Source: Chloroflexota bacterium (GTDB lineage Bacteria; Chloroflexota; Dehalococcoidia; Tepidiformales; Tepidiformaceae). Taken from it: a stretch of DNA of 64,000 nucleotides. A program made the position numbers and the translations under genes. Numbering within the stretch: the stretch's first letter is position 1; every line of letters begins with the position of its first letter. The notes beneath the pieces were generated by a model that was not told where the DNA came from, ran no database searches, and saw only the letters and a list, made by a program, of their open reading frames with translations. The stretch spans positions 177,155 through 241,154 of the forward strand of contig JACPOQ010000028.1 of NCBI GenBank assembly GCA_016191435.1, given 5' to 3'. Below are positions 30,452 through 37,884 of the stretch, one piece after another.

Positions 30452-30722
30452 TAAATAGCACCTGTCCCGATGCCCGCGATCGGTGAAACAGCGGGGCTTC
30501 GGCGTGGCTGGAGGTCCGCTGCCCGATCCCCGCCCGCGGCGCATCTCCTCGCGCAGGCGCTTCCTCGCCGTGCCGGCTGAAGTCTGGCGTTCCTGAGCGC
30601 CCGCGGTGTACCTGCTGCGGGAAAACCCTGATCTATTTGCAGATCCATCGCAGGCGACATAAAGGCTAGCGAACGTATGGAAAGAAAGCGTACAGTGCTC
30701 CCACCTAACGGAGACTCGCGCC

Positions 30723-31556
30723 ATGCACATTCGCTTCCTGTTCGCCCTTGCGCTGCTTTCAGGCTTCGCGGTATCCCTCATCCCCGCGCTCGGGACCGCG
30801 ACGGCGACGCTCGCCGCCGAACCGTGCACCACGGGCGAACTCGTCGTGGCGCAAGAATACGATCAGGCTTCCGACCTACCACCGGTGACGGAACCGACCG
30901 TCACCGTGAGCCCCATCTCAGGGCCGACGGGTACGGTCGCGACGCTCCACGTGACGCGCTTCACCGCCGATCTCCCGATCGAGGCGATCTTCCGCGTCCT
31001 CGGTGACCCTGTCGTGGGCACCGCGACCACCGACGCCAACGGCGAAGCAACCTTCAAGATCACAATCCCGGCCGGCCCCGATGGCATCTACTGGATCCTG
31101 GTGCGCGGGGTGGCGAAGAACTGTGTACATGCCTCTGTCCGCTTCCAGATTGCGCCGCTCACGCCGACGCCGGTCCCGACCAGCACCCCGATCGCGACGC
31201 CGACCCCAACCCGCACGCCGACGCCCGTGACGCCCGGCGTCCCGACCGCCACGCCCACACCAGTGACTCCCACGCCCGCAGCGCCGTCCGCCGGCAATGG
31301 CCCGGGTGCGGCGGGCACCACGAGCTTCGGCATCGATTTCAGCGCGATCGCGCTGGGCATCGGGCTGCTCGGTCTTGGCTTCGGGATGCTGGGCAGCGTC
31401 CAGCGGCGTTCGATGGTCACTGCCCGCATCCGCTCGGCCTATGCCGAGGCGTCCTGGTGGCCGGGCGTGCCGCGGCGCCGCACCCACGAAGCCGACCCGG
31501 ACGGTGAGGCCGTCGGCACCCGGGACCTGGACGAGCGCATGCGCGGCCAGCGCTAG
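30723..31556 (+). CDS. Secreted protein with Pro/Thr stalk and C-terminal membrane anchor
   Basis: 277 residues. Signal peptide (FALALLSGFAVSLIPALG), then one Ig-like beta domain of about 110 residues (TVTVSPISGPTGTVATLHV, GTATTDANGEATFKIT, DGIYWILVRG), two cysteines that could pair, a Thr/Pro repeat stalk (about 145-185), a membrane helix (about 205-225) and a basic cytoplasmic tail of 50 residues. It displays a domain on the outside through a spacer. GGAG lies 9 bases ahead of the ATG. Convergent with the thiamine transport operon. Function unknown; several proteins in this window share the stalk design. Confidence 0.75.
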   Translation: MHIRFLFALALLSGFAVSLIPALGTATATLAAEPCTTGELVVAQEYDQASDLPPVTEPTVTVSPISGPTGTVATLHVTRFTADLPIEAIFRVLGDPVVGTATTDANGEATFKITIPAGPDGIYWILVRGVAKNCVHASVRFQIAPLTPTPVPTSTPIATPTPTRTPTPVTPGVPTATPTPVTPTPAAPSAGNGPGAAGTTSFGIDFSAIALGIGLLGLGFGMLGSVQRRSMVTARIRSAYAEASWWPGVPRRRTHEADPDGEAVGTRDLDERMRGQR

Positions 31557-31597
31557 CGGTTTCCGCCGCCTGCCGGCGTGACAGTCACGCCGCCCGC

Positions 31598-32356
31598 CTA
31601 CGGCAGGGACGAATCCAACCGCGCCAGCAGCTCCGCCTTCAGAGCTACGAACCCGGGCTCCGTCACCGCCGCCGGCGGACGTGGGCGGGGCAATGGGACC
31701 GGCACCCGCGCGGCGATGCGGCCCGGCCGCGGCGTCATCACGTAGACCGCGTCCGAAAGGACCAGCGCCTCCTCCACGTCGTGCGTGACGAACAGCACCG
31801 TGCGGCGGTCGCGCAGCCACACCTCCTGCAGCCACGCCTGCATCTCCCGCCGGGTGATGGCGTCGAGCGCTCCGAACGGCTCGTCGAGCATCAGCGTCGG
31901 CGCCGGGATAAGGAAGGTCCGGAGCAGTGCGAGCCGCTGGCGCATGCCCCCGCTAAGTTGCGACGGCCAGGCGCGTTCGAAGGTTGCCAGCCCAAACCGC
32001 TCGAACAGTCCCAGTGCCTCGCGCTCTGCCTGGCGCTTCGGCGTCCCCGCGATTTCCGCTCCCAGCGTCGCGTTCCCGAGCGCCCTCCGCCACGGCAGCA
32101 GCAGGTCCTTCTGCGGCATGTACGCTACCAGCCCTGGCTGGCCGTTGGCCTTGCGTTCACCCACGAACGCCTCGCCGCCATCAGGGACGAGCAGGCCGGC
32201 GAGGACCCGCAACAGCGTGCTCTTCCCGCAGCCGCTCGGCCCGACGATGCTCACGAACGCCCCCGGCGCAGCCTCCACCGAGACGTCATCGAGCGCCCGC
32301 ACGGTCCGCTCGCCGCGAAACGTGTGCGAGATGTTGCGCAGCGAGACGCCCTCCAT
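31598..32356 (-). CDS. ABC transporter ATPase, thiamine-precursor uptake (ThiZ-like)
   Basis: 252 residues. Walker A GPSGCGKST, Q-loop YMPQKDLLLPW, signature LSGGMRQR, Walker B LMLDEPFGALD and the H-loop VTHDVEEAL place it in the nitrate/sulfonate/taurine/pyrimidine class. As last gene of a TPP-riboswitch operon with a NMT1-like binding protein and permease, it most likely powers uptake of the thiamine pyrimidine moiety. Six bases separate it from the binding-protein gene. On its own sequence it could equally be SsuB/TauB; the riboswitch decides. Confidence 0.88.
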   Translation of the reverse strand: MEGVSLRNISHTFRGERTVRALDDVSVEAAPGAFVSIVGPSGCGKSTLLRVLAGLLVPDGGEAFVGERKANGQPGLVAYMPQKDLLLPWRRALGNATLGAEIAGTPKRQAEREALGLFERFGLATFERAWPSQLSGGMRQRLALLRTFLIPAPTLMLDEPFGALDAITRREMQAWLQEVWLRDRRTVLFVTHDVEEALVLSDAVYVMTPRPGRIAARVPVPLPRPRPPAAVTEPGFVALKAELLARLDSSLP

Positions 32357-32362
32357 GGTGGC

Positions 32363-33367
32363 CTACTTTTTGGGCAGAAATTCGTTCGTGTAGGCCTTCT
32401 TCACATCTATCGCCTTTTCCGTCAACCCGGATTCGCGCACGAACTTCTCGAAATTCACCCAGATGTCGTTATCCTGCAGCCCCCACTGCCTGCCCCTATC
32501 GACGTAGCGGGTCGCAAGGTATTCCGCGCTCAGCGTGAGCAGCTTCGAATCAGTCTCTGGCGCATTCTTCACGATCGCGTCGGCCGATGTCTGTGGTGAG
32601 GTGATCGCCATCTCGTATCCCTTGGAAACGGCCGCCATGAACTTCCGCACCGTATCCGGTTGCTTCGCGATCATGTCTTCGTTCGTGATGAGCAGCGGCG
32701 TGTACCAGTCCGGGATGCACTGGCTGTACTGGATGAACGGGATGAAATTCACCTGCTTGTTCTCGATCTGCGTCGCGCGGACGCCGTCCCACCCATCGAA
32801 GATCCAGGCGAAATCGAACTTGTCCTGCTCCATGCCCACGAGGTAGTCGACGTCGCCCACCTCGACGAACTTCACCGCGTTGGGGTCGCCGCCATCGCAA
32901 CTCACGAGCTTCTTGATGAGCGCGGTTTCGAGCGCGCCCCCAAAGCCCCCATAGGTCTTGCCCGCGAGGTCCTTCGGCCGCTTGATGTTGTCGCTCGCCA
33001 ACGACATCAGGCTCGACGTGTTGTGCTGGATGATGGCCCCGATCGAGACGACGGGGATCCCCTGCGCACGAGCCGGGATCACCTGTTCCTGCACCGACAC
33101 GCCAAAGTCCGCCTTGCCCGCGCCCACGACCTGTTCCACGCCGCCGCCCGCGGGCGCGACGATGGTCACATCGAGGCCCTGGTCCTTGAAGTAGCCCTTC
33201 TCCTTCGCGATGAACAGGCCGGCGTGGTTCGTGTTCGGGGTCCAATCGAGCATCACCGTGACTTTTGTCAGGCCCTTGGAGCTGTCATCGTCACCCCCGC
33301 AGGCAGTGGCGATTGCCGCCACGCCCGCGAGCGCCGCGAGTGCGAGAAGCCATCGTGCAACCTTCAT
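32363..33367 (-). CDS. NMT1/THI5-like substrate-binding lipoprotein (ThiY-like)
   Basis: 334 residues. Lipoprotein signal ending IATACGGDDD (lipobox Cys), then a periplasmic-binding fold with VMLDWTPNTNHAGLFIAKEKG, the family hallmark of NMT1/THI5 and ThiY proteins, and AGKTYGGFGGALETALIKK. Binds a thiamine precursor, probably hydroxymethylpyrimidine or its formylamino form. The yeast HMP-synthase CCCFC motif is absent, as expected of a binding protein. ATG overlaps the permease stop (ATGA). Confidence 0.9.
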   Translation of the reverse strand: MKVARWLLALAALAGVAAIATACGGDDDSSKGLTKVTVMLDWTPNTNHAGLFIAKEKGYFKDQGLDVTIVAPAGGGVEQVVGAGKADFGVSVQEQVIPARAQGIPVVSIGAIIQHNTSSLMSLASDNIKRPKDLAGKTYGGFGGALETALIKKLVSCDGGDPNAVKFVEVGDVDYLVGMEQDKFDFAWIFDGWDGVRATQIENKQVNFIPFIQYSQCIPDWYTPLLITNEDMIAKQPDTVRKFMAAVSKGYEMAITSPQTSADAIVKNAPETDSKLLTLSAEYLATRYVDRGRQWGLQDNDIWVNFEKFVRESGLTEKAIDVKKAYTNEFLPKK

Positions 33368-34215
33368 CGAGACGGACCTTCTTTCTTTGTTACGTACATC
33401 CACGGGGATGCAAGCCGTGCGAGCAGGTGGACGGCGCCGAAGAGCGCGACGCTCGCCAGCGCCACGAACGTGACCGCCACGAATAGCCGGTCGGTCCGGT
33501 ACGACGCCTGCGAGCGGGTGATGACGAGCCCGAGCCCGGAGCCGCTGCCCCCCAGCCACTCGCCGATGACGGCCCCGGTGACGGCGTACGCGGCCGCTAT
33601 CTTGAGGCCCGCGAAAAACGCCGGGATTGCTGCCGGGATGCGGACGTGCCGGAGTTCCTGCAGCCGGCTGGCGCCCATCGAGCGCACGAGTCCGACCATC
33701 TCCGCATCCGCCCCCGTGAGGCCATCGACGGTGCTCACGACGATTGGGAAGAAGCCAAACAGCGCGACGATGATGATCTTCGGCGTCAGGCCGAAGCCGA
33801 ACCAGACGATCAGGAGCGGCGCGAGGGCAACCATCGGGATTGTCTGCGAGACGACGAGCAGCGGGTACAGGACCCGCCGCACGAGCGGCAGGCTGGCGAT
33901 AATCGCCGCGAGTGCGACCCCGACGACCGCCGCCCACGCCAGCCCGAGAAGGCTTTCGCCGACCGTCGTGCGCGTGTGCTGCGGTAGCGTCCCGCGGATC
34001 TGCAGGAACGCCCGCCAGATCCGGCTTGGCGCGGGCAGGATGTAGGGCTTCGTATCGAGCAGGCGCACGAGCATTTCCCAGGCGCCCACGAGCGCCACCA
34101 GGAGAAGGATCGCGGGCAAGTAATCCGTCACGAAGCTTTGCCCGAAGCCGGCCAGGCCGTTGCGCATCCGCGTCCGCGGACCGAGCCCGGCGGGGACTGC
34201 GACGTCGGTGGCCAT
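33364..34215 (-). CDS. ABC transporter permease, thiamine-precursor uptake (ThiX-like)
   Basis: 283 residues with six predicted membrane helices and the permease coupling loop (VRSMGASRLQELRHVRIPAA, the EAA-like region). Typical of the SsuC/TauC/ThiX group. Starts at ATG 34215, sharing a base with the preceding stop (TGATG); the open frame to 34332 is within the upstream gene. Role follows from the operon: TPP riboswitch, thiamine-binding protein, permease, binding protein, ATPase. Confidence 0.9.
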   Translation of the reverse strand: MATDVAVPAGLGPRTRMRNGLAGFGQSFVTDYLPAILLLVALVGAWEMLVRLLDTKPYILPAPSRIWRAFLQIRGTLPQHTRTTVGESLLGLAWAAVVGVALAAIIASLPLVRRVLYPLLVVSQTIPMVALAPLLIVWFGFGLTPKIIIVALFGFFPIVVSTVDGLTGADAEMVGLVRSMGASRLQELRHVRIPAAIPAFFAGLKIAAAYAVTGAVIGEWLGGSGSGLGLVITRSQASYRTDRLFVAVTFVALASVALFGAVHLLARLASPWMYVTKKEGPSR

Positions 34216-34517
34216 CACCCTGGCCCCCGGAACTTCGAGGTGAGACTGGAAATGGTCGACTGATCCTGTAGTTCGCGAGCCTGGGCGAACTTCGCGATCG
34301 TCACGACGCTCCGCGCGCCGGCGGCCAGGCACGCGTCATGGACGGCGCGCGCGATCGGCCAGGCGCGGTCGGGGTCGCCTTCGAACGTCGTGCCGAGGGC
34401 ATCGACCTCGTACGTCAGCCCGGAGTCCTGGATGACCTTGATCGCGGCATCGACGTGGGCGTAGGGGTTGGCGTCGTTGCCGATGGGAGTCGGCAGGCAC
34501 TGGATTTCGACGATCAT
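34215..34517 (-). CDS. MTH1187-family thiamine-binding protein
   Basis: 100-residue ferredoxin-like fold protein of the MTH1187/YkoF-related family: MIVEIQCLPTP, the VDAAIKVIQDSGLTYEVDALG block and TTFEGDPDRAW. Members bind thiamine or its pyrimidine. It is the first gene after the TPP riboswitch and terminator, so it is directly repressed by TPP. A role in handing the imported substrate to the pathway or buffering it is an inference. Confidence 0.85.
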   Translation of the reverse strand: MIVEIQCLPTPIGNDANPYAHVDAAIKVIQDSGLTYEVDALGTTFEGDPDRAWPIARAVHDACLAAGARSVVTIAKFAQARELQDQSTISSLTSKFRGPG

Positions 34518-34560
34518 GGCGCGGCCCTTCCGGGCACGCCGGCGCCTGGCCGTGAACGCG

Positions 34561-34588
34561 AAAACGCCGGGGACACTCCTCCCCGGCG
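34561..34588 (-). terminator. Riboswitch-controlled intrinsic terminator
   Basis: Minus strand: CGCCGGGG, 8-base loop, CCCCGGCG, then TTTT. A competing helix pairs CTCCCCGG (34599-34606) with CCGGGGAG (34579-34586), which uses the same bases as the terminator's 5' arm. The two folds exclude each other, so TPP binding upstream can switch between termination and read-through. Confidence 0.82.
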
Positions 34589-34642
34589 CCAAAACAGCCC
34601 GGGGAGAAGCACGTGGTGCGCCGCCAAAGGCTGCTGTTCCAC

Positions 34643-34727
34643 GCCGCTTCCCTACGCTCGCATTACCGAGATCAGGTTCCTGGAGTTGTCCTCGCGGACT
34701 CTCAGCCTCTACGGCTCCCCCAGCGGC
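34643..34727 (-). promoter_or_regulatory. TPP riboswitch (THI element)
   Basis: Minus strand shows the aptamer blocks in order: GGGGAGCC, GGCTGAGAGT (the pyrimidine-binding CUGAGA, 34700-34705), GGAACCTGATCT, GGTAATGCGAGCGTAGGGA. P1 is closed by GCCGCT (34722-34727) with AGCGGC (34643-34648). It precedes the thiamine-binding/ABC operon, with the terminator about 55 bases downstream, before the first start codon. Confidence 0.96.
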
Positions 34728-34769
34728 ATGCCCTATTCAGTTGTCGCCGCTCACGCTACACCCGCGGGG

Positions 34770-34796
34770 CGTTTCGCCGCAAGGCGATGCGAAACG
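34770..34796 (-). terminator. Hairpin between secreted-protein gene and thiamine operon
   Basis: Perfect 8-bp inverted repeat CGTTTCGC / GCGAAACG with an 11-base loop, about 60 bases after the stop of the gene at 34856. No T-run follows. It may end the upstream island transcript or be an incidental hairpin. Confidence 0.4.
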
Positions 34797-34855
34797 GTCA
34801 GCGCCGCGCGGCGCTGAACTTCGGGCGCCAGGTCCTTCACAGCGTGGGGTCGGCC

Positions 34856-35647
34856 TCAATCTTTTCGCAGATGCGACCAACTGCCCCGCAGCGCCACGAA
34901 AAGTGTTCCCGCCAAAACAGCGATTGAACCAGTGAGCAGGGCCGTTAGATTCCGATCGGGCCACGCCGCGCGAGCCTCGGAGGCCGTTTCACCAGTCCCG
35001 GTTGCGGGAGGAGCGGGAGCCGCCGATGGATACGGTATTCGCACCAGCAGCCGCGCCGCTTCTTCCAGCGTTAAGTCGGAGGCATACGTCCGAATGGAGA
35101 TGCAGAAGTTCCCGGATGCCTCGATCCAGCAGCCCCCCAGCTGGTTCGGGGCGTTCAAGATCTCGACCCCTGGCGACGGAAAGTACGGCGCCTCCGTAGC
35201 GTCGTTTGATGTCCGGAGAGGCAGTTGAGCTGGCCGGCTAAATGTCCGTGTGACGGACACTGAAATCGCTGGCGTCCCGGCGTACGGCCCGCTGGTTGGC
35301 CCATAGGCTGCGGTGGCTGTTCCGGCCACGATTCCCCGCTCTACCGAAAGCAACACGTAGCGCTCCGCTGGCAGGTTGAACCCATACATGGCAACCGGGC
35401 CTGGCGCGCTCACGTCAACAAAGCAGTTGGGGTCAGCATCGCCCACTCCCCAGATGAGGAACCCGTTGATCAGTCTGCCACTCGCGCACTCTCTGCCGTC
35501 CACCACTGGCTTCGGCTGTGGAGTTGCAGGAGGCGCAGCAGGAGTGGGAGTCTGGCCCGCGGCGCCAGCGGCCAGGCCAAGCGCCGACAGACCGAGGCCC
35601 ACTGTCATGCCTGCACGGACGGCCACGCGGGAGACCGCCCCAATCAT
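34856..35647 (-). CDS. Secreted beta-rich protein with C-terminal anchor (island gene 4)
   Basis: 263 residues. N-terminal signal peptide (about 14-32, ending AGAAGQ), a Pro/Thr-rich linker, an extracytoplasmic domain with five cysteines (RECASG, DPNCFVDV, LGGCW, GNFCISI), a Pro-rich linker and a C-terminal membrane helix (LLTGSIAVLAGTLFVALRG) followed by basic residues. No family recognised. ATG 35647 overlaps the MauE stop (ATGA). The open frame to 36034 is not used. It is the last gene of the island operon. Confidence 0.7.
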   Translation of the reverse strand: MIGAVSRVAVRAGMTVGLGLSALGLAAGAAGQTPTPAAPPATPQPKPVVDGRECASGRLINGFLIWGVGDADPNCFVDVSAPGPVAMYGFNLPAERYVLLSVERGIVAGTATAAYGPTSGPYAGTPAISVSVTRTFSRPAQLPLRTSNDATEAPYFPSPGVEILNAPNQLGGCWIEASGNFCISIRTYASDLTLEEAARLLVRIPYPSAAPAPPATGTGETASEARAAWPDRNLTALLTGSIAVLAGTLFVALRGSWSHLRKD

Positions 35648-36048
35648 CGCGCTACCATGGCGGCGAGCGTCACGCCGAGAAGCGCGCCGGTCCGGCTCAT
35701 TGCCAGCGCGTTCACGCGGGACGCGCGACCGAAACAGCCGCAGTCTGCAATTCGCGCCTTGTCGCGCACCACAATCACACCTTGCGCCAGAATGAAAAGG
35801 ATCAGCACGGCCGCCGTCACGGCGAGTGCCGCCCAGGCGCCCGTTTTCGACCACGCCGACCAGATCAGCCCGGTACCGAGCCCGAGTTCCCCAGCAGGGA
35901 TGAGGCGCGCGACAAATCGGGTCATCCGCGGAGTCGTCAATCCCCACGAATACACCGCTGCTATAAAATGAGAACGGTAGCGCATCTTCACGGCTCCCGC
36001 ACTGACGAACACCGCCCCGAGGACGGCACCGCATATCGCGCTAAACAT
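35644..36048 (-). CDS. MauE/DoxX-like membrane protein
   Basis: 134 residues with four hydrophobic segments (about 1-20, 44-66, 69-90, 112-130). The pattern, with ADCGCFGR before the last helix, is that of MauE-like proteins; MauE is needed for disulfide formation in the methylamine dehydrogenase small subunit, but most homologues act elsewhere. No mau genes are present. Its 5' end overlaps the upstream cysteine-rich gene by 61 bases and its stop overlaps the next start. A thiol-redox role for this operon's cysteine-rich products is inference. Confidence 0.75.
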   Translation of the reverse strand: MFSAICGAVLGAVFVSAGAVKMRYRSHFIAAVYSWGLTTPRMTRFVARLIPAGELGLGTGLIWSAWSKTGAWAALAVTAAVLILFILAQGVIVVRDKARIADCGCFGRASRVNALAMSRTGALLGVTLAAMVAR

Positions 36049-36641
36049 TGCTCCATTCCCTCATTTAAAAGCAGTAGATCCAGGTGGAACCCTTTGTGTA
36101 TGGCGACGAACAGGTGAGAACCAGTATTGTAGCATGTAGGCGTTATGGCCGCCATATGAATATGCGGGCCAGAATAGCAACTAGTGTTGCAGGCCCCGGT
36201 GCAGCCGGATGCGCTCGCGATCCTCGCCCACTGGCTCCACCCGCGGAGGACATTGCCGGCGTCCCACCCAGTATCTAGCACGCCGATGAAGGGAGAGTCG
36301 AGATGCGCGAAGAAGACTTCGCCAATGAGAACCCCCGTGGGCGCCCCGCCTGATTTGGCGCCAGACCACATTTGGACCTTGACCCCATCGTCCCATGGAG
36401 AACCATACGTCCCCCCGCAGCCATCGCCAGGGTAAGAAATCGTCTTGAGGCACAAGACCCCAGGATCGCACCAAAAGTCGATGTAGTCTCCCGCGCTTCC
36501 CTGGATGTCCAGCGGACGGGTGCCTTGATTAGAAGCGTGGCAACCGCCGGAACAGTAGGCAGAGCCATAAGTGCAAGATCCGTCCCACTGAGAGGATGGT
36601 GTTGCTCCAGATCCGTAGGGAGAATAGACATAAGTGGACAT
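35988..36641 (-). CDS. Cysteine-rich M23-peptidase-like protein (island gene 2)
   Basis: 217 residues with 12 cysteines. Histidine and aspartate positions mimic a LytM/M23 zinc site: His35...Asp45 (CHASNQGTRPLDIQG), His113 (FFAHLDSP) and GPHIHMA (His160, His162). Thus it could be a peptidoglycan peptidase or a binding derivative. No signal peptide is visible, which is odd for such a cysteine content. ATG 36641 has a strong GGAGG 5 bases ahead; an open frame extends to 36746. Base composition is clearly lower in GC than the flanks. Overlaps the MauE-like gene. Confidence 0.65.
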   Translation of the reverse strand: MSTYVYSPYGSGATPSSQWDGSCTYGSAYCSGGCHASNQGTRPLDIQGSAGDYIDFWCDPGVLCLKTISYPGDGCGGTYGSPWDDGVKVQMWSGAKSGGAPTGVLIGEVFFAHLDSPFIGVLDTGWDAGNVLRGWSQWARIASASGCTGACNTSCYSGPHIHMAAITPTCYNTGSHLFVAIHKGFHLDLLLLNEGMEQCLARYAVPSSGRCSSVREP

Positions 36642-36672
36642 GATGCCTCCGAGTTCTTTCGAGAGAACTGCT

Positions 36673-37350
36673 CTAGATAAGTTGAAGACTGGACACGAAC
36701 TGTTGGGCAGAAGACCCAAATAGTCGTGACTTATACTCCAAACCATAGAGCACGTCGCGTTCTACCCACGATACGTGTTCGGAATTCCCTGATTGGCTGG
36801 AAAGCCCGGGGACAGGAGTCCATTTCACCTTTTGCTGGGTGATTAGTCCCACTTCGGGGCGGCCACCGGGCCAAACAGGCACGGGGCTCGGAACGTTACG
36901 ATTGGCGATCAACCGAATTGCATCGACCGTGTGGTTCAGTTGGGGATCATACACCCTCGCAACGCGTGTCACGGTGACTACCTCGCCACCCAAATTCGTG
37001 AAGACAATTGCCTCCTCTAGAAACGCAGTCTGCAAGGCTGATTGTGGGAAGGAGTAGAATGGAAAAGTAATTCGTCTTGCGAGTCGATTATTATCCAGCG
37101 TTTCGTACACTGCGACCGAGCGGGTTGCACCCTCGGTTTGCGGTACTCGGACCGGAGACGATCTGGCCGGCGCGGGTGCAGCAACTCCCCACGGCAGCAA
37201 TAGGAATCCGCTGTACAGCTCCCCTGATTCCGTCAAGTCGGCGGCGTTGGCACTTGCTGGGCTCCAATCGGAAGTTCGGACCACGCTCTGTCCAACCAGG
37301 AACGCACCGACCGCGGCTGCAGATTTAATGACTGTTCTTCGGCTGACCAT
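36673..37350 (-). CDS. TAT-exported protein of unknown function (island gene 1)
   Basis: 225 residues. The N-terminus MVSRRTVIKSAAAVGAFLVG is a twin-arginine signal (Arg4-Arg5), so the protein is folded before export. The mature part is mostly beta with no cysteine; no known domain. ATG 37350 has GAGAGG 7 bases ahead, whereas the frame open to 37461 has no support. It precedes the cysteine-rich gene by 31 bases and is likely first of a four-gene operon. GC content is visibly low (about half). Confidence 0.65.
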   Translation of the reverse strand: MVSRRTVIKSAAAVGAFLVGQSVVRTSDWSPASANAADLTESGELYSGFLLLPWGVAAPAPARSSPVRVPQTEGATRSVAVYETLDNNRLARRITFPFYSFPQSALQTAFLEEAIVFTNLGGEVVTVTRVARVYDPQLNHTVDAIRLIANRNVPSPVPVWPGGRPEVGLITQQKVKWTPVPGLSSQSGNSEHVSWVERDVLYGLEYKSRLFGSSAQQFVSSLQLI

Positions 37351-37408
37351 TGCGATCCTCTCAGCAGATCCGGCTAGCGCGAAGCCTACGCAACCGAATC
37401 GTGAATCA

Positions 37409-37777
37409 CTACCGAGCGCGCTCCTTAATTGATTGTGGTGGAAGACATTGCAGGAACGCATTCGAGTGAGCGACCAACTCTGGGCGCGCCTGGCAACCGG
37501 TGGTCAGAAGTATCTCCGAAACGTAGCACTCGACGGTATGCGGCGCGAGCCAAAGCTCCGCGGCGATCTCGTGATTCGATTTTCCCTCGGCAACCGGCCC
37601 GAGAAGCCGGGTGAGGTGCGGGCTCAGCCGCAGGAACCCTTCGAAACTGTGAACCGGCACAAGCGCCCACCCGTCCGTCGCTAAAGCAACATTGCGCGAG
37701 TCGATCCGCCGCCCAGGGCCATGATGCTCGGAAGCGGCAATCGCAAGCACCGTGGCACAAACCGGGCACGTTAGCAA
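37409..37777 (-). CDS. Short LuxR-type HTH protein, possibly degenerate
   Basis: 122 residues. The C-terminal 60 residues align with a LuxR/GerE DNA-binding domain: LSPHLTRLLGPVAEGKSNHE, IAAELWLAPHTVECYVSEIL and a final ARPELVAH. The usual acidic LTPRE start is altered to LSPHL. The N-terminal half has no receiver or sensor. It lies upstream of the island operon in the same direction and may regulate it, or be the tail of a truncated regulator. No good RBS was found for the start at 37777. Confidence 0.5.
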   Translation of the reverse strand: MLTCPVCATVLAIAASEHHGPGRRIDSRNVALATDGWALVPVHSFEGFLRLSPHLTRLLGPVAEGKSNHEIAAELWLAPHTVECYVSEILLTTGCQARPELVAHSNAFLQCLPPQSIKERAR

Positions 37778-37884
37778 GGCTGTCTACCACCGGAGCCAGC
37801 CAGTTCTCGCTCCTGCGTAATTGGGAAGATCCCATCCAACACCAAAGCGCTGGGAACGCAGCCATGTGCTGTGCTGTTCCGGGT

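Noticed and set aside
30668..30685. Second SOS box upstream of the stalked secreted protein (CGAACGTATGGAA)
   Set aside because: Only the left half-site fits; the GTTC half is absent.
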